64,000 nucleotides of DNA from Clostridium_AD sp050717515 (GTDB lineage: Bacteria > Bacillota > Clostridia > Clostridiales > Clostridiaceae), in the NCBI RefSeq assembly GCF_050717515.1, contig NZ_JBOITL010000021.1:130392-194391 (forward strand), read 5' to 3'. The stretch's first letter is position 1, and the number at the start of each line of letters is the position of its first letter. This document shows, in pieces, positions 27,110 through 34,765 of this stretch. The notes below the pieces were generated by a model. It was not told the origin of the DNA, searched no databases, and was given only the letters and a program-made list of their open reading frames with translations. A program made the translations under genes and the position numbers.

Positions 27110-27565
27110 TTAGTGAATCGGTACACAAATTTCACAAAAATGTTTTTTAACCATTTCAGTCTTATACCTTTCAAGAATAGGTCTTGATTCATCCAGTTGA
27201 TAGCCTTTCTTGAATAATTCCGGAAAAATTGCAAGCCACGCTTTTTGAACTTCTTCAGCTGTATGTCTTATTTTAAAAACTGCATATTTTCCTCCAAGAA
27301 TGCTACCATCACTAATATAATCATCACTAATGCAATAATCATTTGAAATAACGAGACATGTGTCATAACGACAATTTTCAGGTTCTACTATTTTAGGGTT
27401 ATCATGGGCAATTCCTAGTATGATAGATTGCTCATTAATCAGTCCATTAGACATAGCCCATTTTTTTAATTTTTCCATTATTTGAACATTATTTTGCCCA
27501 TAAGATCCAATCTGTCTTATATAAGCAATTCTATAAAATGAAGTTTTTTCAATTTCTATATTCAT
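27110..27565 (-). CDS. GyrI-like / AraC effector-binding domain protein
   Basis: 151 aa. RIAYIRQIGSYGQ, GIAHDNPKIVEPENCRYDTCLVI, and GGKYAVFKIRHTAEEVQKAW follow the GyrI-like (SbmC/Rob C-terminal) fold, including the YDTC motif. Stand-alone members bind small hydrophobic or antibiotic-like molecules and can act as sponges or hydrolases; the ligand here is unknown. The ATG at 27565 follows AAAGGA. Array unit between repeats copy 6 and copy 5. Confidence 0.8.
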   Translation of the reverse strand: MNIEIEKTSFYRIAYIRQIGSYGQNNVQIMEKLKKWAMSNGLINEQSIILGIAHDNPKIVEPENCRYDTCLVISNDYCISDDYISDGSILGGKYAVFKIRHTAEEVQKAWLAIFPELFKKGYQLDESRPILERYKTEMVKKHFCEICVPIH

Positions 27566-27704
27566 AATTTTTCCTTTCTTTATAAAGTACATCGATGTCT
27601 AGAAACATCATATAATGCTTTAAAATAGAAAACAAGACATTTTTTAAAATTACTAATTTACCCCTTACAGGTGTTTATTAATAATTTATATGACGCATTA
27701 TTTT

Positions 27705-27759
27705 CCTAAGTCGTCACAAGTAAAAACGCCACAAACTTTTATTGTTTGTGACGTCTAAT
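27705..27759 (-). repeat. Long array repeat, copy 6
   Basis: Complete copy, GACGTCTAAT variant at the right end. A partial extra box (ATGACGCATTA) precedes it at about 27690. Confidence 0.88.
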
Positions 27760-27792
27760 TAGAAGATATCGTCTCATTACTGTTCTTTTGTA

Positions 27793-28578
27793 TTATTTAT
27801 GTTCATAATAGATTGCATACTTTATTGAGTTGATAATAAATTTATTTTTTATACTTTTAAATTCAGAATTTCCCCAATCCCAATTTTTATCTTCTTTATT
27901 AATCGGGTGTTTATCTGAAACAAGTAATATTACATTAGGCTCTATTCCATAATATTTACTTACAGATAGTAATGCAGACGCCTCCATATCTACTCCTACG
28001 CAATCCATGTTTCTCCAATACTCTTCTTTATAGAATGTTTGTCTATAAATTGCATCGGTAGTAACTGTATTGAGTTGATATGTATTAAAATACTGGTTAA
28101 AATAACTTAACCCTTTTGATATCAGTATTTCAGACTGTTCTACAAATTTAATATTTTCATAATAGTGTAATGATGTTCCTTCTTCACTCAATACTTTTCT
28201 TGGTATTATTACATCTCCAACTTTAACTTTCTTAGAGAATCCACCACACATACCTATTAAAGTGATATCTTTAACATCTAATGCAATCAAAGTTTCTACC
28301 GTATCAGCAATAGCAGGAGAACCATATCCTCCATGGACAAAGCATACATTTGAATGTTCTTTAACTACTAAACATTCACTTCCTCCAATAAACTTAGGAA
28401 TTTTCTTCATGATAACTTTTGTATTATAATTTGTTTTCAAACATTCCATAGCTGACCCAATGCAAAACACAACCGCTTTAGGTGGTAATTTCACATTTTC
28501 TTCACTTTTATGAGAACTATCAATATGTTTTTTGGCTGTAATTATTGACTCACTGCTATCTTCCTTATGTTTCCACAT
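27793..28578 (-). CDS. Nucleoside phosphorylase family protein
   Basis: 261 aa. VHGGYGSPAIADTVETLIAL, ITLIGMCGGF, VGDVIIPRKVL and the C-terminal GVDMEASALLSVS match PNP/UDP phosphorylases, with the MEASA glutamate that contacts ribose. It may split purine or uridine nucleosides. The ATG at 28578 follows GGGGGTGG. Residues 1-45 form a charged extension not seen in the core family. Array unit, followed by repeat copy 6. Confidence 0.82.
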   Translation of the reverse strand: MWKHKEDSSESIITAKKHIDSSHKSEENVKLPPKAVVFCIGSAMECLKTNYNTKVIMKKIPKFIGGSECLVVKEHSNVCFVHGGYGSPAIADTVETLIALDVKDITLIGMCGGFSKKVKVGDVIIPRKVLSEEGTSLHYYENIKFVEQSEILISKGLSYFNQYFNTYQLNTVTTDAIYRQTFYKEEYWRNMDCVGVDMEASALLSVSKYYGIEPNVILLVSDKHPINKEDKNWDWGNSEFKSIKNKFIINSIKYAIYYEHK

Positions 28579-28686
28579 GATTCCACCCCCATTCTGTATG
28601 TATTTTCTAATAGAATTGCATCGCAATCTATTACTATGTCGTCACTTAAGAATTATGTGCAATAGATTTATATAATAACAGTTAAA

Positions 28687-29001
28687 TTAGAATAAATAAC
28701 CACTAACTTTAGGTGTCAATAATATAAGAATCACACCTATAGTACACACTACACCTACCTTAATTAAGTCTCTTTTTACATCCTTATTATTTTTATCTAT
28801 TATTCCACCTGTACCTAGCCCAAGAAGCATACCCAATCCAGCTCCAATAGCTATATTATCAAATATTGCTCCTAATGCAGCTCCAAGTGCTAATCCAATT
28901 CCAATTCCAATTCCAATTCCAGCACCAAGATAATAATTCTGTTTATCTTGTTTTTCATTATTATTGGGATTCTCATTATTAATATTATTTTTATCAGACA
29001 T
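28687..29001 (-). CDS. Glycine-zipper membrane protein, 104 aa
   Basis: An Asn/Lys-rich N-terminal 24 residues are followed by YLGAGIGIGIGIGLALGAAL, a glycine-zipper segment, a second (GAGLGMLLGLGTGG) and a third hydrophobic segment at about 82-98. Such zippers pack membrane helices. Function unknown; a tiny relative is encoded at 34201-34356. Array unit with a short-form repeat just upstream. Confidence 0.7.
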   Translation of the reverse strand: MSDKNNINNENPNNNEKQDKQNYYLGAGIGIGIGIGLALGAALGAIFDNIAIGAGLGMLLGLGTGGIIDKNNKDVKRDLIKVGVVCTIGVILILLTPKVSGYLF

Positions 29002-29050
29002 ATTTAAACAACTCCTTCTAACCTCAACTTTTGTTACTGAACATTTTTAT

Positions 29051-29070
29051 ACAGTTGTGACGTAACTTTA
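29051..29070 (-). repeat. Short array repeat, copy S1
   Basis: ACAGTTGTGACGTAACTTTA, followed 13 bases on by ATTGTGAATC. Same TTGTGACG core as the long form. Confidence 0.6.
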
Positions 29071-29164
29071 AAATATTGTGAATCAACTTAAGTCTATATG
29101 CTATATTATTCCACACATTTAAAACTCTTAAATGGTAAATTAGAATTTACATGCTAATAGAACT

Positions 29165-29641
29165 TTAAGATTGCATTAAATTTCTAAGAAGATCAGCTGT
29201 TGATAAAACTTCTTTAATATTTTTTTCGTTCTTCATATTTAATTTTACATATTCCATAATTTTTCTAATATCAGTTAATGAATTTTCAAATAACTTATTC
29301 ATCCAATTATATTTTGGAAAAAGCCATACATGAAAGTGGTTTGAACGTTCTTCTTGAATAATAACTACTTCATTGATATCACTAATCTCATTTAAAGCTA
29401 ATCTAGATTTATATATCAGGTTAGTAAGTTCTGTTACTTCATCTAAAGTAAATTGAGCAATTGACCTTAGATGTTTTTTTGATGCTATGATGAGAAAGCC
29501 CTTTAGAGGAATTTCTAAATCTTGCTGTATAAAAAAATTCTCTGTTTCCTTTATGATTCCGCCTGCAGGTATAATATTACCTTTACCTATTTCACAACCA
29601 ATACATTCAGACTTCCACTCATTATTCATAAAATCTTTCAT
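29165..29641 (-). CDS. HIT family protein
   Basis: 158 aa. The histidine-triad active site is the variant NHFHVWLFPKY (third histidine replaced by Trp/Leu context), preceded by GFLIIASKKHLRSI and VIIQEERS. A CIGC pair near the N-terminus could bind zinc. HIT proteins hydrolyse dinucleoside polyphosphates or nucleotide adducts; with only two of the triad histidines plain, activity is uncertain. Array unit with type I leader and repeat copy 7 upstream. Confidence 0.78.
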   Translation of the reverse strand: MKDFMNNEWKSECIGCEIGKGNIIPAGGIIKETENFFIQQDLEIPLKGFLIIASKKHLRSIAQFTLDEVTELTNLIYKSRLALNEISDINEVVIIQEERSNHFHVWLFPKYNWMNKLFENSLTDIRKIMEYVKLNMKNEKNIKEVLSTADLLRNLMQS

Positions 29642-29713
29642 TATAATTCACTCCTTCTTTTTCTATATCTATAAATAAATACGAACCAGAATTATTAAAG
29701 TTACAATATTTTA

Positions 29714-29790
29714 CGATTTCGAATCATTTCTACCATTATATAACATAACAGTAAAAATTGGAATAGTCCAAACTTTACTGCACCATATTT
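29714..29790 (-). promoter_or_regulatory. Type I array leader, copy 4
   Basis: Well-conserved: minus-strand TATAAT inside CCATTATATAACATAAC and the inverted repeat TTGGA-ATAG-TCCAA. It drives the HIT gene. Confidence 0.68.
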
Positions 29791-29845
29791 TTCTTGTCAT
29801 CACAAGTAAAAACGCCACAAACTTTTATTGTTTGTGACGTCTAAT
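29791..29845 (-). repeat. Long array repeat, copy 7
   Basis: Left edge changed to TTCTTGTCATCACAAG; hairpin core identical to copy 1; GACGTCTAAT at the right. Confidence 0.87.
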
Positions 29846-29943
29846 ATGAATATTCTGAAGTAATATACTCTATTTATTTTTGCACGTTCAATTTTATCAA
29901 CTAAATATTACTTTCTTTCTATATCGCTGTATTTGCTGTATAC

Positions 29944-30240
29944 CTAAGAAGATTTATAGGAAATTGAGTATTTATCACCAAGTTCCTTTTGTGCTTTCTC
30001 TAATAATTTCAGACCAATTTCATTATGTTTTTGTGAAACCTCATAAACATATTCAGACTCGTCCAATACTGTTTCAGAATAATTTCGAACCCAAATATCA
30101 AGCTCTTTTTTTAATTCATATGAGAAAGGAGCATCATCTATATCAAGATTATAACCACATTTTTTACACCAAATTGGGTCTGCACCGAAATCAGCTTCGA
30201 GAACTAAGTCATAACTTTGTTCTTTGCAAGAGCACTGCAT
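29944..30240 (-). CDS. Small zinc-binding hypothetical protein, 98 aa
   Basis: Four cysteines in CSCKEQ and WCKKCGYN look like a zinc site. The rest is helical and charged. I choose the ATG at 30240 (MQCSCKEQ) since AGGATGGTG precedes it. Related small proteins of unknown function occur in bacilli. Array unit. Confidence 0.68.
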   Translation of the reverse strand: MQCSCKEQSYDLVLEADFGADPIWCKKCGYNLDIDDAPFSYELKKELDIWVRNYSETVLDESEYVYEVSQKHNEIGLKLLEKAQKELGDKYSISYKSS

Positions 30241-30273
30241 ATAATTCACCATCCTTTTAATTTAGGAAAAATT

Positions 30274-30313
30274 ACCGTTGCGACGTAATATTTTACAGTT
30301 GTGACGCAACTTA
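30274..30313 (-). repeat. Short array repeats, two in tandem (S2, S3)
   Basis: CCGTTGCGACGTAATA and ACAGTTGTGACGCAACTTA. After S3 a direct half-repeat ATGCGACACA follows with a 21-base period. Confidence 0.65.
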
Positions 30314-30357
30314 TGAAAGATGCGACACATAACCTCACTCTGCATATCAAAATTACT

Positions 30358-31437
30358 TCATAATGATAAAATAGCTGTTTTTAATTTTTCAATTGCGTGC
30401 ACATATTCTGAAATTCCCTCTAATACTTTTAAATAAGGCTCATTCAATAACGTTTGAAATAGCTTTTTTCGTATAATACTCTGCCCTTCTGCAGTTACTT
30501 CAAGCTGTAGGTTTTCAAAATAGGGATTATTTTCATAGTCATATTCTGTAGAAAGCAACCCATCAACATAGTTCTCGAACCATAGCGCAGCAATATCTTT
30601 CTTTCCTTCTTCAATGTATACCCTACATAACATATACGCACCTGAACATAATCCTATTTTAAAGGTGCTTTGTATTTTATAAATTGCATCGGAATACAAA
30701 ACTGACTTATCAAAATTATGGTCATGTTTAGAAATATTCGACAATATAGACATCATTGTTGTACTTTGATTTAAATACTGCAACAGCATTTCTTTGCAAA
30801 GACTTTCTGCTTCCTTATTCTTATTCTGCTTCTGTAAAAGTGAAGCATACATCACCATTGGGTCAACAAAGGAATTAGATAACTCCTTAAGGTACTTTTC
30901 ACTTTCATCATAATTTTCCAATGACATCTGTATGTCTGCAATTACAAATAAAGCATAATGTGCATATTTGGTGTCTTTGCTTTCGATTACTTGATATAAG
31001 AGGGATAAAGCATATTGCATTTTTTCATTAATTAACTCGTCTAAGTCATCATCTAACAACATAGAGTACATTCGTATTAACCCAGCAATATTAAACTTCA
31101 AACCATTACTATTGGGGTATCGGTTAAGATACTCCTTACATTTTGTCTCACCATCAGTAAAACCGCGATGTAGAAATATCTCTATAAGTTCATTTTTGAT
31201 TTGGTTTATTTCTGTTGCCAGAAGTTCTTTCTCAAAAGACAACAACTCATTCAAAGTTGTATCTAATGCTCTTGCAAGTGGAGCTAATATTCCAATATCT
31301 GGTGTAGAATTTCCAGTCTCCCACTTGCTTACTGCTCCAGCTGAGATACCAATCATATTAGCAAGTTGCTCTTGTGTAACACATTTACCTTTTCTCAATT
31401 TCAAAATTGTTGCACCAATACTAAATTCATTCATCAT
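30358..31437 (-). CDS. XRE-family transcriptional regulator with TPR-like C-terminus
   Basis: 359 aa. Residues 5-60 form a helix-turn-helix (LRKGKCVTQEQLANMIGISA, AVSKWETGNSTPDIGIL). From about 85 onward are paired helices of TPR type (YAHYALFVIADIQMSLENYD, EAESLCKEMLLQYL), as in peptide-sensing or stress-response regulators. AGGAGG lies six bases upstream of the ATG. The target is unknown. Array unit; it might regulate its neighbours, although the leaders seen here are on other units. Confidence 0.82.
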   Translation of the reverse strand: MMNEFSIGATILKLRKGKCVTQEQLANMIGISAGAVSKWETGNSTPDIGILAPLARALDTTLNELLSFEKELLATEINQIKNELIEIFLHRGFTDGETKCKEYLNRYPNSNGLKFNIAGLIRMYSMLLDDDLDELINEKMQYALSLLYQVIESKDTKYAHYALFVIADIQMSLENYDESEKYLKELSNSFVDPMVMYASLLQKQNKNKEAESLCKEMLLQYLNQSTTMMSILSNISKHDHNFDKSVLYSDAIYKIQSTFKIGLCSGAYMLCRVYIEEGKKDIAALWFENYVDGLLSTEYDYENNPYFENLQLEVTAEGQSIIRKKLFQTLLNEPYLKVLEGISEYVHAIEKLKTAILSL

Positions 31438-31616
31438 TGAAACCTCCTATTTCACCTTTTCTTTATGTTCTTTTTTAGTATATCTTGACTTTTGAATTCA
31501 GACAATGCAGGCTAATTCGCTTTTTGGTTAAGAAAATTTGAATAGTATTCAACTTTAATAGAATTATATAAACAATTTTTCTTGTACATTCTTCTACTAT
31601 TCTGATGCATTTTTTT

Positions 31617-31648
31617 ACAGTTGTGACGCAACTTTAGAAAGTTGCGAC
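31617..31648 (-). repeat. Short array repeat, copy S4
   Basis: ACAGTTGTGACGCAACTTT then GAAAGTTGCGACC: two direct half-sites 21 bases apart. Confidence 0.65.
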
Positions 31649-31683
31649 CTTATCATAGTATAATTCACTGTTAACGCTTTTCA

Positions 31684-31779
31684 TTATCCCCAGTCATCGC
31701 ATCGCCAATTACCTGTCTTACTATCCCTTATTAATATCCAATTCCAATTGGAATAAGTTGAATTTGGATTTAAACTCCC
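31684..31779 (-). pseudogene. C-terminal gene remnant after 31781-31966
   Basis: The minus strand reads LNPNSTYSNWNWILIRDS, then KTGNWRCDDWG and a stop. This is the kind of ending (W-x-x-R-D-S, D-D-W-G) seen at the C-terminus of secreted DUF4829-like proteins. The N-terminal part is absent and the fragment starts right at the stop of the intact small gene. The remaining bases of 31438-31780 contain only S4 and the promoter area of the XRE gene. Confidence 0.5.
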
Positions 31780-31780
31780 A

Positions 31781-31966
31781 TTACCTTACTATTTCATTGC
31801 TCTTTATTCCAAATTGTGTGACTTTTATGTGAGCTTTACCCTCAGGAAGTTCAATGTCTACACTATTATTTTCCATGACACTGTCTGCCTTTTCTCCGTT
31901 TACTTTTATTTGGATTTTTGAGCCTGTGCCCTGCCATCCAGTATTTCGTTTAATAGTAATTGACAT
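31781..31966 (-). CDS. Small soluble protein, 61 aa
   Basis: MSITIKRNTGWQGTGSKI and IQIKVNGEKADSVMEN suggest a short beta-sandwich-like module, similar to the small repeats found singly in Firmicute proteins of unknown function. AAAGGAGA precedes the ATG. Array unit behind repeat copy 8. Confidence 0.6.
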   Translation of the reverse strand: MSITIKRNTGWQGTGSKIQIKVNGEKADSVMENNSVDIELPEGKAHIKVTQFGIKSNEIVR

Positions 31967-32031
31967 ATTATTATCTCCTTTGTTAGAACCATTCTGCTTC
32001 TTAAATGAAATTGATTACTTCGCCATATTTT

Positions 32032-32086
32032 CCTAAGTCGTCACAAGTAAAAACGCCACAAACTTTTATTGTTTGTGACGTCTAAT
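32032..32086 (-). repeat. Long array repeat, copy 8
   Basis: Complete copy, right end GACGTCTAATAAGAAGG followed by the fourth box TTGCGA. Confidence 0.88.
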
Positions 32087-32110
32087 AAGAAGGTTGCGAA
32101 TTAAACCTAC

Positions 32111-32410
32111 TTATTTTAATTCTTGCTCACTAAATAGGTCAACATATTCTTTGGCTTCTTTTAATCCAAGTCCAGTGACCATTCTATATCTTTTAATTGC
32201 CTTAATCTTCTTACCTTCTGAAATGAGACTTTTTAATTCGGCATCAATATTTTCTGTTACGGTGTCAGCCAATCCAATATGTTTAGCAATTTTGTCTAAA
32301 GTTACTTTTATATGTGTAACATCACTCCGTAACTGAAAAATAATACTCAACAAACTCGTAAATGCCAATGCCAATGTCCCTATATAAATCCAAATAGTTC
32401 CGCTTTCCAT
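32111..32410 (-). CDS. Membrane-anchored ribosomal L7/L12 C-terminal-like protein, 99 aa
   Basis: One N-terminal membrane segment (residues 5-26), a linker with a coiled-coil tendency (HIKVTLDKIAKHIGL), then a segment matching the C-terminal domain of ribosomal protein L7/L12: KKIKAIKRYRMVTGLGLKEA followed by KEYVD. Stand-alone versions are known in Firmicutes; their role is unknown. AAGGAGTGA precedes the ATG. Array unit. Confidence 0.75.
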   Translation of the reverse strand: MESGTIWIYIGTLALAFTSLLSIIFQLRSDVTHIKVTLDKIAKHIGLADTVTENIDAELKSLISEGKKIKAIKRYRMVTGLGLKEAKEYVDLFSEQELK

Positions 32411-32465
32411 ATATAATCACTCCTTGTGCTTAATAATTTATTTTAGACTTAATCAACAATATTTT

Positions 32466-32490
32466 ACCGTTGTGACGTAAAATTAGAATG
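32466..32490 (-). repeat. Short array repeat, copy S5
   Basis: ACCGTTGTGACGTAAAATTA, followed by GAATGTGAATCAAT. Lies between the cdsA-like stop and the L7/L12-like gene. Confidence 0.6.
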
Positions 32491-32531
32491 TGAATCAATA
32501 GTATTCTTTATGTAACTTGAATAATAATTTA

Positions 32532-33341
32532 TTACTTCATTGTTAGTATCAATAAATAATAAATAAAAGGGGCTGTTAAAATAATACTATCAAATCTATC
32601 TAAAACTCCACCATGTCCAGGAATAAGTTTCCCAAAATCTTTTACATTATTAAATCTTTTTATTAACGAGGATGTTAAGTCCCCAAATTGAGATAATATT
32701 GAACCAATACCTCCTGCTATAATACAAATAATTAAAAAGTTATTGATATGTATGTTAGTGAAGTTTAAAACTACTAATCCATATAAATAAGAAATTATTC
32801 CTGCACCGGCTATCCCTGCTATAAACCCCTCAACAGACTTTTTAGGGCTTACTATAGGTGTTAGTTTATGCTTTCCAAAGCGTTGCCCAAATAAACATGC
32901 GAATGTATCAGCACTCCAAGCAACTACAAATACCAGAAATACAAGAGTATTTCCATAAGGGTTCATATTAATAATTTGTACTATAAATGAAAACATACAA
33001 GCAACATAGAAAAAACTAATAAAAGTTACTGTAGCATTTTTAACATTATCTCTTTTATAAAAAATAATTGAATAGAATATTAGAAACAAGGAAAATAAAA
33101 ATATATAAAAACCACTCTTTGAACTTAAATTTAATGTTATTGATACAAAGTATATAATAGAGAATATTATTCCGATTGCTCCATACTTCATATCAAAACC
33201 CTCAAACGATTTATAAAATTCAATCAAACCTATTACCATGAGTATAAGGATTGAGCCATTAATTATAGCACTATTTTTACTCATTATAATTGCTATTAAA
33301 ATAGGTATCCCAATTATAGAACTTATCACCCGTTGTTTCAT
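32532..33341 (-). CDS. Phosphatidate cytidylyltransferase (CdsA-type), array-borne copy
   Basis: 269 aa with about eight membrane segments. The CdsA signature is complete: SPKKSVEGFIAG, then GDLTSSLIKRFNNVKDFGK and the end LIPGHGGVLDRFDS, with the metal-binding aspartates. The enzyme makes CDP-diacylglycerol from phosphatidate and CTP at the membrane. The housekeeping cdsA normally lies with uppS, dxr and rseP; here it stands alone in the array, so it is probably a second copy. Leader type II and repeat copy 9 precede it. Confidence 0.88.
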   Translation of the reverse strand: MKQRVISSIIGIPILIAIIMSKNSAIINGSILILMVIGLIEFYKSFEGFDMKYGAIGIIFSIIYFVSITLNLSSKSGFYIFLFSLFLIFYSIIFYKRDNVKNATVTFISFFYVACMFSFIVQIINMNPYGNTLVFLVFVVAWSADTFACLFGQRFGKHKLTPIVSPKKSVEGFIAGIAGAGIISYLYGLVVLNFTNIHINNFLIICIIAGGIGSILSQFGDLTSSLIKRFNNVKDFGKLIPGHGGVLDRFDSIILTAPFIYYLLILTMK

Positions 33342-33387
33342 TATTAAATCCCCCCAAAAACAATTAATTTAATTCGTCATAGAATAC

Positions 33388-33465
33388 TGTTCCGAATTAA
33401 TAACACCATAATTTATCATAAATATAAAGATTAGAGATATCCTAATCTTTATATCAGCTTATTTT
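33388..33465 (-). promoter_or_regulatory. Type II array leader, copy 2
   Basis: Plus strand GTTCCGAATTAATAACACC, AATTTATCATAAATATAAAG and the inverted repeat AGATTAG-AGATATC-CTAATCT. It is almost identical to 34687-34765. The minus strand has TATTAT-like -10 candidates. Confidence 0.65.
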
Positions 33466-33520
33466 CCTAAGTCGTCACAAGTAAAAACGCCACAAACTTT
33501 TATTGTTTGTGACGCCTAAC
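33466..33520 (-). repeat. Long array repeat, copy 9 (clearest four-box copy)
   Basis: Box 1 TAAGTCGTCACAA, box 2 CGCCACAAAC, loop TTTTATT, box 3 GTTTGTGACG, then CCTAACAAGAATA and box 4 TTGCGTCTTATA (33526-33538). Boxes 2/3 pair perfectly but for one G/T; boxes 1/4 are imperfect inverted repeats. Confidence 0.88.
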
Positions 33521-33548
33521 AAGAATATTGCGTCTTATAATTGCACAC

Positions 33549-33872
33549 TTAGTTATAGTTTACATATCCTTTCCTTTTGCTTACTACTTTTAATAGGTAA
33601 TATATTAGGTAATATATAAAAAAGAATAGTAGTAGAAAACATATTGTAGGATATAAATCATGTACATTATATATGGTTACTATTATTCCGAATATAATAA
33701 TCAATAATGAAGCTATTATTGAAAAATATAACTGTAACTTCAGAAACTCTTTTGATTTTAAAATAACCATTTTGTCACTTCTATAAATAGGTGTAACTTT
33801 ATTTCTACATGAAACAGAGTAAATTAAACGATATAAGCCTATACTAACTATTAATAAACCAACACTGTTCAT
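33549..33872 (-). CDS. Small membrane protein, 107 aa, paralogue of 25776-26099
   Basis: Three membrane segments at similar positions to its paralogue (MNSVGLLIVSIGL, then SVSCRNKVTPIYRSDKMVIL). Length is identical and identity is moderate, so the duplication is old or they were acquired separately. A GGGGGG site precedes the ATG. Function unknown. Array unit. Confidence 0.7.
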   Translation of the reverse strand: MNSVGLLIVSIGLYRLIYSVSCRNKVTPIYRSDKMVILKSKEFLKLQLYFSIIASLLIIIFGIIVTIYNVHDLYPTICFLLLFFFIYYLIYYLLKVVSKRKGYVNYN

Positions 33873-34072
33873 TTTACATTCACCCCCCTTAAATTCGAAA
33901 TATATAACTAACTTCGACCTAACTCTATAGAAATTATAGCATATTATACATATTTATACATAGCTATATTTCTATAATAGTAAATATCTTCATTTTTAAA
34001 TACCGTATTATTCATTTTTCAAAGATCATTGTCCGTTTTTTAATTTCAATAGTTACGTCGTCTAATTTAACG

Positions 34073-34148
34073 ATTCCGAATCATTATTACCATTATATAA
34101 CATAACAGTAAGAATTGGAATAGTCCAAACTTTACTGCACCATATTTT
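34073..34148 (-). promoter_or_regulatory. Type I array leader, copy 5
   Basis: Best-conserved type I leader: minus-strand -10 TATAAT (34097-34092) and the inverted repeat TTGGA-ATAG-TCCAA centred about 25 bases upstream of it. Confidence 0.68.
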
Positions 34149-34200
34149 CCTAAGTCATCACAAGTAAAAACGTCACAAACTTTTATTGTTTGTGACGTTA
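34149..34200 (-). repeat. Long array repeat, copy 10
   Basis: CGTCACAAAC / GTTTGTGACG is a perfect 10-bp hairpin in this copy. Its right edge touches the stop codon of 34201-34356, so the site follows that gene with no gap. Confidence 0.88.
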
Positions 34201-34356
34201 TTATTTACTTATGAATGCATCAATTAGTAATCCTATTATCATACCACTAAACGTCCCTATAAAAACATTTCCAAGCGAAGCACCTATAATAAATCCAAAA
34301 ATCGATCCAATCCCTGAAAAGGTATTATTAGATATATAATTTTTTTTCTTCGACAA
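34201..34356 (-). CDS. Glycine-rich small membrane protein, 51 aa
   Basis: TTG start with GGAGGTG seven bases upstream. After a polar MSKKKNYISNN the protein is one long hydrophobic stretch with glycines every three to four residues (GSIFGFIIGASLGN, GMIIGLL), resembling the longer glycine-zipper protein at 28687. Too short for routine gene callers. Array unit between copies 10 and 11. Confidence 0.65.
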   Translation of the reverse strand: MSKKKNYISNNTFSGIGSIFGFIIGASLGNVFIGTFSGMIIGLLIDAFISK

Positions 34357-34387
34357 TTATGACACCTCCAATATTGTATAATATTTT

Positions 34388-34442
34388 TCTAAGTCGTCAC
34401 AAGTAAAAACGACACAAACTTTTATTGTTTGTGGCGTCTAAG
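34388..34442 (-). repeat. Long array repeat, copy 11
   Basis: Hairpin arms carry compensatory-type changes: CGACACAAAC / GTTTGTGGCG. Fourth box CTACGTCATAA follows. Confidence 0.87.
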
Positions 34443-34474
34443 TAGAACACTACGTCATAATTTTAATGTGCCGA

Positions 34475-34642
34475 TTATTTCCCCTTGTTTTTCTGCCTAA
34501 ATCCGAGTGAACTAAATATTATGGTTAAACTTATATAACAAATCCCAAATGATTTTTTGTCGTTACTAAAATATATTATCGATGTAACTGCAAATACGAT
34601 TCCTAAAATAAAATATATGTACTTGGCAGTATTTTTTTTCAT
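34475..34642 (-). CDS. Small membrane protein, 55 aa
   Basis: Two hydrophobic segments (YIYFILGIVFAVTSIIYF and GICYISLTIIFSSLGF) joined by a short polar loop, ending RQKNKGK. The ATG at 34642 is chosen for GGAGGAGA seven bases upstream. Array unit behind a type II leader. Confidence 0.65.
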   Translation of the reverse strand: MKKNTAKYIYFILGIVFAVTSIIYFSNDKKSFGICYISLTIIFSSLGFRQKNKGK

Positions 34643-34686
34643 AAACATTCTCCTCCTTAAAACTCTTTTAAGGTACAATATTTTAC

Positions 34687-34765
34687 TGTTCCGAATTAAT
34701 AATACCATAATTTATCATAAATATAAAGATTAGAGATATCCTAATCTTTATATCAGCTTAGTTTG
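34687..34765 (-). promoter_or_regulatory. Type II array leader, copy 3
   Basis: Nearly identical to 33388-33465, including AGATTAG-AGATATC-CTAATCT. It runs into a truncated repeat at 34761. Confidence 0.65.

Noticed and set aside
31735..31754. ATTCCAATTGGAAT palindrome as an operator
   Set aside because: It lies within the coding remnant that reads YSNWNW, so the symmetry is probably incidental.
23281..34442. Repeats as a CRISPR array
   Set aside because: Copies are hundreds of bases apart with genes between them, contain a hairpin with loop, and no cas genes are near.
23281..34442. Classical attC sites for IntI
   Set aside because: The outer boxes lack the RYYYAAC and GTTRRRY cores; only one copy shows GCCTAAC by chance. 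The resemblance is in architecture only.
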